Shown: positions 1 to 5,504, numbered from the stretch's first letter. The stretch: DNA of 5,580 bases from Deltaproteobacteria bacterium (GCA_020853655.1 JADYYL010000235.1:1-5580), one strand, 5' to 3'. Program-made: numbers and translations. Notes: generated from the letters alone by a model not told the origin.

Positions 1-521
1 AACGCCTGAGAGTAGGCTTGAAAAGAGTCCTCGGTGAAAAGCACGAAACGGAGCTCCGAGAACGTCTGATGTTCTTTGCAGAAGTCGGCGCAGGTCTTCA
101 GGGCGATCTGACTTGCGAGGTCGAGCGGATAGGCAAACGCTCCGGTGCTGAGAGCAGAGAGGGCAACGGTTGTGGCGCCGTATTCTTTCGCGAGGATCAG
201 GCTGTTGTAGTAGGCGCTTTCTAAGGTTTCCGCCTCGTCCTTCTTTCCTCCAGCCCAGACCGGGCCGACGGCATGAATGATGTGTTGTGCCTTGAGCTTG
301 CCAGCCCCCGTGATAACCGCGTCTCCAGGGGGGCATCTCTTGATCTGGGCGGCGATCTGCTTCAGTTCCGCCATAATCGCGGGACCACCGGCCTTATGGA
401 TCGCGCCATCGACTCCCGCGCCGCCCACGAGGGCAGAGTTCGCGGCGTTGACGATCGCGTCGACGGATTCCTTTGTGATGTCACCGCGCTTCAATATGAA
501 TTCGGTGTTTCCGAATTTCAT
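1..521 (-). CDS. Macro-domain protein, YmdB/MacroD-type ADP-ribose hydrolase (3' end cut by window edge)
   Basis: Predicted to bind ADP-ribose and hydrolyse O-acetyl-ADP-ribose or mono-ADP-ribosyl groups in the cytoplasm. Reading from ATG at 521, 173 codons are open to the window edge, with no stop reached. Visible motifs are GDIT (residues 13-16), NAAN (25-28), GGAGVDGAIHKAGGP (33-47), GDAVITGAGKL (66-76), IIHAVGPVW (81-89) and STGAFAYP (125-132). These align throughout with E. coli YmdB as I recall it. N28 and D38 correspond to YmdB N25 and D35, the substrate-loop residues. YmdB is 177 residues, so only a few C-terminal residues should be missing. The start is fixed: an in-frame TGA lies 27 nt upstream and no other start codon lies between. 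No strong ribosome binding site is seen, only a weak TTGAG. The start region is duplicated (see the 511-550 repeat). Loop 2 differs slightly from the usual STGVYGYP. It is divergent from the exported-protein gene. The family is near certain; activity is inferred. Confidence 0.93.
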   Translation of the reverse strand, partial: MKFGNTEFILKRGDITKESVDAIVNAANSALVGGAGVDGAIHKAGGPAIMAELKQIAAQIKRCPPGDAVITGAGKLKAQHIIHAVGPVWAGGKKDEAETLESAYYNSLILAKEYGATTVALSALSTGAFAYPLDLASQIALKTCADFCKEHQTFSELRFVLFTEDSFQAYSQA

Positions 522-550
522 GCGCTCAAGCCGAATTTCATGCGCTCAAG
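511..550. repeat. Perfect 20-bp tandem duplication over the macro-gene start
   Basis: The unit CCGAATTTCATGCGCTCAAG occurs twice head to tail, at 511-530 and 531-550, with no mismatch. Each copy contains one ATG on the minus strand (521 and 541) with the same nine bases before it. Since 20 is not a multiple of three, the outer ATG is in another frame. The perfect identity suggests a recent slippage duplication, or an assembly artefact. Confidence 0.95.
518..541 (-). other. 7-codon upstream reading frame overlapping the macro-gene start
   Basis: The outer ATG of the tandem duplication opens a frame encoding MKFGLSA and then TGA. This stop overlaps the true start of the macro gene as ATGA (521-518), the usual geometry of translational coupling. 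The frame exists only because of the 20-bp duplication. Its first four residues repeat those of the macro protein. Whether it is translated is unknown; the context upstream of both ATGs is identical and weak. Confidence 0.45.
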
Positions 551-745
551 ATGGAGAGGAAGCAAAAAGATAACCGGGATGCGTAAAGTGACATAGTATC
601 AGAGGCTCTGGAGAAGTTGAACTGGAAATTGCGGGGTGGTGGTGAACCGAGTAGAATCCGCCAGCATTGCTTCTTCGGGCGCCCGGCGGGAACGGGGTCC
701 ATCGAATCAGTCCGCGCAGTTACTTGTTCTGAAGCTCCTTGTTCT

Positions 746-790
746 GGGGCGTGTCGGGACTGGGTCCGGTTCGGGCACTTGGGACTTGGG
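746..790 (+). other. G-run cluster on the plus strand (near G-quadruplex motif)
   Basis: Six runs of three or four G occur at 746-749, 756-758, 762-764, 773-775, 781-783 and 788-790. The loops are 6, 3, 8, 5 and 4 bases. The one 8-base loop means no four consecutive runs meet the strict loop limit of seven. The cluster lies about 105 bases before the start of the exported-protein gene, on its coding strand. Folding is speculative. Confidence 0.4.
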
Positions 791-808
791 TCGGTCGCTG
801 CGCCAGGA

Positions 809-832
809 GTATCCCGAGGTCTGGATACCTCG
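809..832. promoter_or_regulatory. Two overlapping, mutually exclusive inverted repeats (possible operator)
   Basis: GTATCC (809-814) pairs with GGATAC (823-828), and CGAGGT (815-820) pairs with ACCTCG (827-832). The two right arms share 827-828, and each left arm lies in or beside the loop of the other stem, so only one stem can form at a time. The site is 64 bases before the ATG of the exported-protein gene, a position suited to a regulator site or leader structure. With 6-bp arms, chance is possible. Confidence 0.3.
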
Positions 833-895
833 AACGGATTCAGGGAATTGCGTCCAAAATTGTCATTTCCAAAGTATTGGGAAGGGAGAACCGTT

Positions 896-1420
896 ATGAA
901 GAGTCGAACCGCGTTCGTTGGACAGCTTGCCACCCGTGCCGTGTTTACCGTCACGTTTGTCGTCGGCATGAATTCCATCTCTGCTCAGATCGCTTCCGCT
1001 CAGGTGCCGGCCCCGGCGCCGACCGCTATCCCGAGCACCCCGGGCGACGCCCCGGCAGAGGACGCGGCGAAGGACGAAGGGAAGCTCCAGCCCGGAGTCA
1101 TCGCCAGTTACGGCAATTTTCCGAAGCGCACCGCGGTCAATGTCTCAGGGGATGCCTCTCCCGGCGATGCGCAGAGCGCCATCCTCGCTCGGGTTTCGCG
1201 AAAGGGATCTGATTCGTGCGAAGCCGTCGTGTCGAACTCAAATAAGGAGTCGGGATATTCTGTAAGCTTCGACATCGTCGGCTCTGATACGAAGGGCGCC
1301 GTCGTGTTGCGCAGGAACTTCTCGGCGAGCATTCCCGCCGGCGGCTCGGTGAGCCGTTCCGTTTCGTGCCGGAAGGATCTGAACATGCAGGTCATCCTGA
1401 AGTCCGGTTCGAAATCCTAG
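896..1420 (+). CDS. Exported protein of unknown function, two cysteines, 174 residues
   Basis: I do not recognise the family. The start at 896 is chosen because GAAGGGAG (881-888) is a strong ribosome binding site and the protein then begins with a signal peptide. That peptide has basic residues near the N terminus (K2, R4, R14), a hydrophobic core at about 15-25, and likely signal-peptidase cleavage near ASA-Q (33-36). A Pro/Ala-rich linker follows (37-60), then a domain at about 62-174 of alternating hydrophobic and polar residues, consistent with a beta-sandwich. The only cysteines, C108 and C158, sit in the domain and could form a periplasmic disulphide. There is no lipobox and no later membrane segment. 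It lies 92 bases before ftsE on the same strand, with a hairpin between them, so it may be a separate unit or a leader gene of the ftsEX operon. A link to cell division is only suggested by position. Confidence 0.82.
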   Translation: MKSRTAFVGQLATRAVFTVTFVVGMNSISAQIASAQVPAPAPTAIPSTPGDAPAEDAAKDEGKLQPGVIASYGNFPKRTAVNVSGDASPGDAQSAILARVSRKGSDSCEAVVSNSNKESGYSVSFDIVGSDTKGAVVLRRNFSASIPAGGSVSRSVSCRKDLNMQVILKSGSKS

Positions 1421-1454
1421 TTGATATCGGTTGGCGTTCTTCAGTCCCGGAGAT

Positions 1455-1476
1455 TGGGGACGCGTGAGCGTCCCCA
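1455..1476 (+). terminator. Strong hairpin with GNRA loop between exported-protein gene and ftsE
   Basis: TGGGGACGC (1455-1463) pairs perfectly over 9 bp with GCGTCCCCA (1468-1475 plus 1476), closing a GTGA loop. GUGA fits the stable GNRA class only when read on the plus strand, so the structure probably acts in plus-strand RNA. No U-tract follows, so it is not a classical intrinsic terminator. It could instead stabilise the upstream mRNA 3' end, act as a processing site, or be a weak terminator that separates the two units. Confidence 0.45.
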
Positions 1477-1512
1477 GACCGGCCGTGTTTCGAAGCGTAT
1501 ACTTGAGGGTCC

Positions 1513-2211
1513 ATGGCTGGTGCCGAAGCAAGAGAGATGATCTCGCTCGCGAAGGTCGAGAAGATCTATCCACCAAGCCAACCGGCGCTCACCGGCATTG
1601 ATCTGAAAATTGCGCGGGGAGAGTTCGTCTTCGTTGCCGGAGCGAGCGGTGCAGGCAAATCAACACTCTTAAAACTTCTATTTGCCGCCGAGGATCCGTC
1701 GCGCGGAAGTGTGATCGTCAACGGTCGGAATCTCAGCAGCCTCTCCCGCCGAAATGTCATGGAGCATCGCCGACGAATAGGCGTGATCTTCCAGGACTAT
1801 AAACTTCTTCGGACGCGAACAGCGCTTGAGAATGTCGCGTTCTCACTTGAGGTCTGTGGGGTGCGACGGCAAGAGCGTCTCAAACGGGCGTTCCAGATGC
1901 TCAGCGCGGTGGGATTGAAAGAGCGTGCCAACGCATACCCACAAACGCTTTCGGGCGGAGAGCAACAGCGGGTCGCTATTGCTCGAGCGCTCTTAAACAC
2001 TCCAGATCTCATACTCGCCGACGAGCCGACCGGAAATCTCGATCCGGATATCTCGAATGCGATCTTCAATTTGCTGCTCGAGGCCAATCGATGCGGAGCA
2101 ACAGTGATCATCGCGTCGCACAATCTGGCGCTGATCGAAGAGCTGAACCGTCGCACGCTGGTGCTCGACCACGGTCGAATCATCGGGGACTTTGCCCGGC
2201 CCAAGGGGTGA
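1513..2211 (+). CDS. ftsE: Cell division ATP-binding protein FtsE
   Basis: This is the ATPase of the FtsEX complex. It sits on the inner face of the cytoplasmic membrane and drives FtsX, which in turn controls cell-wall amidase activators at the division site. In the 232 residues all ABC motifs are intact: Walker A GASGAGKS (43-50), Q-loop Q94 in the FtsE-like FQDYKLL, signature LSGGEQQ (146-152), Walker B LILADEP (166-172) with catalytic E171, and H-loop H203. The segment SGAGKSTLLKLL and the position before ftsX separate it from generic transporter ATPases such as LolD. ATG 1513 has GAGGG (1505-1509) close upstream. ATG 1537 (residue 9) is a real alternative because it aligns with the E. 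coli FtsE start and follows AAGAGAG, though that spacing is very short. It is the first gene of an ftsE-ftsX-envC operon. GC3 is about 59% over the first 100 codons (hand count). Confidence 0.96.
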   Translation: MAGAEAREMISLAKVEKIYPPSQPALTGIDLKIARGEFVFVAGASGAGKSTLLKLLFAAEDPSRGSVIVNGRNLSSLSRRNVMEHRRRIGVIFQDYKLLRTRTALENVAFSLEVCGVRRQERLKRAFQMLSAVGLKERANAYPQTLSGGEQQRVAIARALLNTPDLILADEPTGNLDPDISNAIFNLLLEANRCGATVIIASHNLALIEELNRRTLVLDHGRIIGDFARPKG

Positions 2212-2215
2212 GGTG

Positions 2216-3217
2216 ATGGAAATCCCGATGGAAAAACTCCCAGAAGTGCAGAGTGAACTGCCCCCCGGAATTCTCGCTGAGATTTGGCGAGATCGTTCCA
2301 AGCTCGAGACCATTAAGGCGAGCGAGCGGCTTCGTTATTTCGTGAGCGAAGGTGTGCGCAGCGTCATCGCGCTGCCGATCACGAGTGCGGTCGCCATCAT
2401 CACCATTGCGGCGAGCATCTTTCTGTTGGTCGGCGGCGCGGCGCTCCTTGCGAACATCGACGATCTCATCACGAGGGCCGGGAGCACACTCAACGTTTCA
2501 GTCTATCTGAAGGATGGAGTGCCGGACGGAGAGATCAAGGCGCTCGAGACCGAACTCAAAGGGCAGAAGGACCTCCAGTCCGTAGAGTTCATTTCAAAGA
2601 AAGCAGCCCTTGCCAGCTTCCGTTCGAGCCTTGGTCCCCGGGCGAGTGTTCTCACGGGGCTTGAAGACGAGAATCCGCTTCCCGCCTCGTTCGAGATCGA
2701 GGTCCGTGGGGAAGGGGATGGGCACGAAGCCGCGCAGGCCCTCGTCGCATCGCTTCGAAAGCACCTGATTGTCGCCGACGTTGTGCACGGTTCCGAGTGG
2801 CTTGCGCAACTCGAGCGCGGGCTCGCCGTCTTTCGTTTCGTTTCGAGTGTCGTCGCGATCTTCGTCGTCGGGATTGTCTGTTTCCTCGTGTTCAGCACGA
2901 CGAAGTTGATCATGTATGCGCGGCGAGACGAAATCGAGATTATGCAGCTCGTGGGGGCTCCGACAGAGTTCGTGCGTTTCCCGTTTCTGATTGGAACAGC
3001 GATTCAGGGATTCTTGGGAGCCGCTCTCGGGGTTGTCGGCGGATATTTCGCATTCGCGCTCGTTCGGAGTTACGTCCACGGGTCTGGCGCATTTGGCGCG
3101 CTTGAGCCTGCCATCACCTTCGTCAGCGCACCGACGTTGATGCTCTTCATCATCGGCGCCGTGACGTTCGCCGTCATCTCAGGGCTAACAGCTCTCCAGC
3201 GGTTCATGGATGCGTAA
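2216..3217 (+). CDS. ftsX: Cell division protein FtsX, membrane subunit of FtsEX
   Basis: FtsX is a polytopic inner-membrane protein that couples FtsE ATP cycling to a periplasmic activator, here the EnvC encoded next to it. From ATG 2216 it has 333 residues. The topology fits the family: a cytoplasmic N-terminal region (1-49), TM1 (about 50-78), a large extracytoplasmic domain (about 82-205), TM2 (about 206-228), TM3 (about 256-283) and TM4 (about 306-327). The cytoplasmic loop after TM2 carries the typical RRDEIEIMQLVGAP signature, and the periplasmic domain begins with NVSVYLKDGV, also typical. ATG 2216 follows AAGGGG (2203-2208) with good spacing and lies 4 bp after the ftsE stop. A TTG at 2192 and an ATG at 2228 are less likely starts. 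The short gap implies co-translation with ftsE. Confidence 0.96.
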   Translation: MEIPMEKLPEVQSELPPGILAEIWRDRSKLETIKASERLRYFVSEGVRSVIALPITSAVAIITIAASIFLLVGGAALLANIDDLITRAGSTLNVSVYLKDGVPDGEIKALETELKGQKDLQSVEFISKKAALASFRSSLGPRASVLTGLEDENPLPASFEIEVRGEGDGHEAAQALVASLRKHLIVADVVHGSEWLAQLERGLAVFRFVSSVVAIFVVGIVCFLVFSTTKLIMYARRDEIEIMQLVGAPTEFVRFPFLIGTAIQGFLGAALGVVGGYFAFALVRSYVHGSGAFGALEPAITFVSAPTLMLFIIGAVTFAVISGLTALQRFMDA

Positions 3218-4505
3218 CAGCGTTCAACACATATTGACCAATGGTTGGCGGCGGGGAATCTTCCTTGCGCTCCTCGTTTGCTTCCAGACATCTCTCTCCC
3301 TCTCCGTTGCCGCTGCGGCGCCGAAATCGGATCGCGAGCGGATCATGGCGGACCTTCAGCTCGTGAGAAAGCGACTGGCGAAAGAGGAAGATCGGATGAA
3401 GGGGCTGCAGGCCCAAGAGGCGGAGCTGCGCACAGCCCATGAGAAGCTGACGGGCGAGGCAAAGTCCCTGGAATCGGAAGAGAAGCGGACGCGCGCCGCC
3501 GTCGTCGACCTCGATCGCGAAGTGGCGGTGGCTGAGAAGCGCGCGGGCGAGGCGGAGAAGGAGTGGCGCGTCCAGAAGGGGGCGTTCGAAGAGCGCCTCG
3601 TCGCGCTGTATAAGTCCCACCATCGCGCGGCCTCGACCGGCTACCTGCTCGAGGCGGCCTCGTGGAACGACTTTGCCCGGCGGAGCCGCTATCTCTCTGC
3701 CGTGACCGAACGTGATCGTCGCATCGTCGGCGTCATGCTGAATGAACGCCAGCGACTCGACGCCGAACGCAACGATGTGAAGCTTCGCAAGGCTGAGCGC
3801 GAGGCCAAGTTAAATGAGATCGTTGCGCTAGAAGAGCAGCTCACTCGCAAACGGCTGGAGAAAGCAAAGCTCCTCGAGGAAGCGGGTCGCAAAAAAATCG
3901 ACCAAGAGAAGAGCCTTGAGAAGCTTGCGGCCGCAGCGGCGCAGCTTGAGCGCGTGCTCTCATCGATCATGGGCAGCGAGGAGCCTTCAAGTATCCCGGA
4001 AGAGACAAGGGTTGCGCGCGGCGAACGGGAAGAGAAAGTCGAGCGTGACGATAACGGCGAGTCGAAATCGGTCGCACCGTTTGCTGGCCCCGGGCTGTCG
4101 AAGTTGATTGGGAAGCTTGAGCCGCCTGTCGACGGACGGCTCGTGCAGCGCTTTGGAAAACAACGTCACGAAGACTTCGGCGATGTGCTGTTCGTGAAGG
4201 GGCTCGAGTTCTCGGGCAAGGTCGGCGAACGTGTGACTCCCGTCGCTCCCGGGCGCGTCGTACTCAGCCAACGGCTCCCGGGTTTCGGCAACGTCGTCAT
4301 TGTCGATCACGGTTCGAGGTTTTATACGCTCTACGGGCGCCTCGCTTCGACGTTGGTTCGATCCGGTGAGAACGTGAATCGGGGAAGCGCGGTTGGTGTT
4401 CTCGGGGAGGCAGATCACCGCGGCCGTAACTTCTACTTCGAGCTGCGCCACAAAGGTCAGGCCGTCGATCCGCGAGAGTATTTTACTCCGCGTTCTCTCT
4501 CATAA
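3210..4505 (+). CDS. envC: EnvC-type murein hydrolase activator with degenerate LytM domain
   Basis: A periplasmic activator of N-acetylmuramoyl-L-alanine amidases, recruited and controlled by FtsX. The 431 residues comprise a signal peptide (basic 13-15, hydrophobic 17-36, cleavage near AAAA-P), a long charged coiled coil (about 40-250) containing ALYK (132-135) and DFARRSRYL (154-162) as in EnvC proteins, an acidic/basic linker (about 255-295) and a C-terminal LytM/M23 fold (about 303-427). The metal and catalytic positions of M23 are all replaced: HxxxD became V329/E333, the His in the TLYxHL strand is R377, and HxH became N407/Y409. This matches E. coli EnvC, which is also inactive, and the ends agree closely (FYFELRHKGQAVDP). 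ATG 3210 overlaps the ftsX stop by 8 bp with no clear ribosome binding site, so translational coupling is likely. In some delta-type genomes a ctpA-like S41 protease gene follows; here it does not. Confidence 0.93.
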   Translation: MRNSVQHILTNGWRRGIFLALLVCFQTSLSLSVAAAAPKSDRERIMADLQLVRKRLAKEEDRMKGLQAQEAELRTAHEKLTGEAKSLESEEKRTRAAVVDLDREVAVAEKRAGEAEKEWRVQKGAFEERLVALYKSHHRAASTGYLLEAASWNDFARRSRYLSAVTERDRRIVGVMLNERQRLDAERNDVKLRKAEREAKLNEIVALEEQLTRKRLEKAKLLEEAGRKKIDQEKSLEKLAAAAAQLERVLSSIMGSEEPSSIPEETRVARGEREEKVERDDNGESKSVAPFAGPGLSKLIGKLEPPVDGRLVQRFGKQRHEDFGDVLFVKGLEFSGKVGERVTPVAPGRVVLSQRLPGFGNVVIVDHGSRFYTLYGRLASTLVRSGENVNRGSAVGVLGEADHRGRNFYFELRHKGQAVDPREYFTPRSLS

Positions 4506-4539
4506 AAGTGTGGATGATTCAGTGATCTTGGCGAACGCG

Positions 4540-4557
4540 CGATGCACGGCGTGATCG
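4540..4557 (+). terminator. Weak hairpin after envC
   Basis: CGAT-G-CAC pairs with GTGATCG over 7 bp with one bulged G and a 3-base loop, 35 bases after the envC stop. The following bases (GAAAGTTA) give no real U-tract. It is the nearest candidate for an operon end, but weak. Confidence 0.22.
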
Positions 4558-4565
4558 GAAAGTTA

Positions 4566-4582
4566 TGAGAAACGCACGGGAG
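4566..4582 (+). repeat. Left copy of 17-bp inverted repeat
   Basis: TGAGAAACGCACGGGAG matches the reverse complement of 5539-5555 at 16 of 17 positions; the difference is G against A at position 13. The two copies face inward and bracket the high-GC3 orphan gene. Similarity does not extend outside the 17 bases on either side. Confidence 0.6.
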
Positions 4583-4593
4583 CATTACCTAAG

Positions 4594-4683
4594 GTGAAAT
4601 CCGTTATTGAGTTCATGCCGAAGCCCGACGAGCACCGGTTCCCGAAGGAAAGCGGATGCTCGTCGGCGACGTTACGCTGCTGA
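4594..4683 (+). other. Possible 29-codon small reading frame
   Basis: From GTG 4594 the frame reads MKSVIEFMPKPDEHRF and on to TGA at 4681-4683. GGGAG (4578-4582), inside the left inverted-repeat copy, is a possible ribosome binding site 11 bases upstream. An internal ATG (4615) would give 22 residues. The frame overlaps the hairpin at 4625-4666, whose constraints alone could shape the codons. The N-terminal part looks protein-like and may be a remnant of a broken gene. Coding is unproven. Confidence 0.2.
4625..4666 (-). terminator. 42-nt structured hairpin with UUCG tetraloop, minus-strand RNA
   Basis: On the minus strand, CCGACGAGCA pairs perfectly with TGCTCGTCGG (10 bp). Inside this, CCG pairs with CGG (3 bp) across a one-base bulge. 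TTCC then pairs with GGAA (4 bp) and closes a TTCG loop, giving the very stable C(UUCG)G tetraloop. About 17 pairs form in 42 nt. The loop is of this class only on the minus strand, so it probably acts in the transcript of the orphan gene, about 100 nt after its stop. No U-tract follows. It could be a 3'-end stabiliser, a weak terminator or a REP-like element. Confidence 0.5.
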
Positions 4684-4769
4684 GAGCCTAGAGTCTGCGG
4701 CGCATGTGGCGCGTTTGAGTTGGTCTCAGGCGTCAATTGCAGCGGTCGTCGTGCGCTTGCGGGTCTCGA

Positions 4770-5375
4770 TCAGCGCGCGGGAGGCGCGTAGCGCGAGGGG
4801 TGATGCGTCGGGCGCGTCGGGAGGAGCGAGTGTCCGGTCGGCGTCGGCTTGGGACCGCCGTTGCGTGCCGGGTGCCTGCGACGGGTCGGCTCACTGAACT
4901 TCCCGAGGGTTCCGTGGGGGGCGCCGTGGTCGACTCGGCTCAGCGTCGTGATGGCCTCGGGTCTCGGCTGGTCCTCCTCGGACGTGTTGCGTGCGTTCCG
5001 TTTCCGGAGCTGGGCGACCATCCTGGTGACCTCCGCGCCGTACAGCTCGAACGTCGCGCTGAACTCGCCGAACGTCACGCGGCTCTCCGACCGGAAGGTT
5101 TCGAGTCCCGGGACGGAGACGGCGTTTCGGGGCAGGACCAGTCGCGCGAGTCGACGGGCCTCGTCGCCGTGGACCGGCACCGTGACGATAGCCGTGAGGC
5201 GGTGAGCCTGCTGCCACACCTCGGTGGTGGCCGAATCGGGCCGGACCTCCGGGGGCAGTTCCACACGGACGACCTTCCGACCACTGTTCTCTTCCGCGAG
5301 CTGGGGAATGGTCACGGTGGCGCCCAAACGCGTCAGCCTCAGAGCCTCGTTCACGAACTTGCCGGATGCTTCCAT
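4770..5375 (-). CDS. Orphan protein of unknown function, 201 residues, very high GC3
   Basis: I do not recognise the family. ATG 5375 is chosen because GGAGAGA lies just upstream with good spacing on the minus strand. Residues 1-130 look like a compact soluble domain: a helix (MEASGKFVNEALRLTRLG), then strand-like stretches at about 19-25, 34-41 and 61-70, a basic helix around DEARRLARLVL, and a final segment GEFSATFELYGAEVTRMV leading to a helix near 115-128. From about 130 to 201 the chain is rich in Pro, Arg, His and Thr and probably disordered. There is no signal peptide, membrane segment or cysteine. By hand count 170 of 201 codons end in G or C (about 85%), which supports real coding on this strand and differs clearly from ftsE (about 59% over 100 codons). 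It stands alone, convergent with envC, within a 17-bp inverted repeat pair. Transfer from a higher-GC genome is an inference. Confidence 0.72.
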   Translation of the reverse strand: MEASGKFVNEALRLTRLGATVTIPQLAEENSGRKVVRVELPPEVRPDSATTEVWQQAHRLTAIVTVPVHGDEARRLARLVLPRNAVSVPGLETFRSESRVTFGEFSATFELYGAEVTRMVAQLRKRNARNTSEEDQPRPEAITTLSRVDHGAPHGTLGKFSEPTRRRHPARNGGPKPTPTGHSLLPTRPTHHPSRYAPPAR

Positions 5376-5393
5376 CGTTTCTCTCCGTTCTGT

Positions 5394-5423
5394 CCCAAAT
5401 GTAAGCCCCGTGCTCACATTGGG
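5394..5423. repeat. Imperfect inverted repeat before the orphan gene
   Basis: CCCAAATGTAAGC (5394-5406) faces GCTCACATTGGG (5412-5423) across five bases. Pairing needs one bulged base and one G-U or mismatch pair. It lies about 20-50 bases before the ATG, where a repressor or an mRNA stem would affect expression. Confidence 0.5.
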
Positions 5424-5485
5424 TCCTAGGCCTGAGCCCACGACCCAACGGAACAACAAGACTTCTCGATTCAGAACGGACAAAC

Positions 5486-5504
5486 TGCTCCCGACAACGG
5501 AGCA
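5486..5504. repeat. 6-bp inverted repeat in the orphan-gene leader
   Basis: TGCTCC (5486-5491) pairs exactly with GGAGCA (5499-5504) around a 7-base loop. It is short and could be chance, but it is the third stem within about 110 bases. Confidence 0.35.

Larger units (their letters stand above)
522..895. other. Divergent intergenic region, no supported gene
   Basis: About 370 bases lie between the macro gene (leftward) and the exported-protein gene (rightward), so promoters for both should be here. I see no promoter with two good hexamers. Reading leftward, GATACT near 597 is a possible -10, but no matching -35 was found. The stretch contains a 9-bp direct repeat (CTTGTTCTG at 723-731 and 738-746), a tandem ACTTGGG (777-783 and 784-790), several GGG runs (746-790) and overlapping inverted repeats (809-832). 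The frame of the exported protein stays open upstream to 617, but that extension reads as arginine- and serine-rich non-coding sequence. Confidence 0.7.
4506..4769. other. Convergent intergenic region after envC
   Basis: About 264 bases lie between the 3' ends of envC and the minus-strand orphan gene. They hold a weak bulged hairpin (4540-4557), the left copy of a 17-bp inverted repeat (4566-4582), a possible 29-codon frame (4594-4683) and a long structured hairpin (4625-4666). From about 4670 to the orphan stop at 4770 I see only a 6-bp inverted repeat, CTGAGA/TCTCAG. No tRNA fold or classical terminator with a T-tract was found for either gene. Confidence 0.7.

Noticed and set aside
617..895. 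Upstream extension of the exported-protein frame (adds 93 residues)
   Set aside because: The extension has no protein-like character, would bury the signal peptide, and lacks the good ribosome binding site that precedes ATG 896.
538..978. Minus-strand open frame of 146 codons
   Set aside because: It covers the divergent promoter region and the antisense of a signal peptide, with no family resemblance. Its amino-acid mix is that of random frames.
3210..3240. Similarity of the envC N terminus (MRNSVQHILTN) to peptides read from the repeat copies (RNAQE..ILTN)
   Set aside because: Nucleotide identity is poor outside a few bases and the frames are unrelated; this is most likely coincidence.
4625..4690. 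Integron attC site or tRNA gene
   Set aside because: The GTTACGC core does not fit the GTTRRRY rule, no complementary core partner is found, and no cloverleaf with a T-arm can be built.
4737..5429. Plus-strand open frame of 230 codons opposite the orphan gene
   Set aside because: Very GC-rich DNA leaves long antisense frames open. The minus strand has the coding third-position pattern and a ribosome binding site, and this frame has neither.
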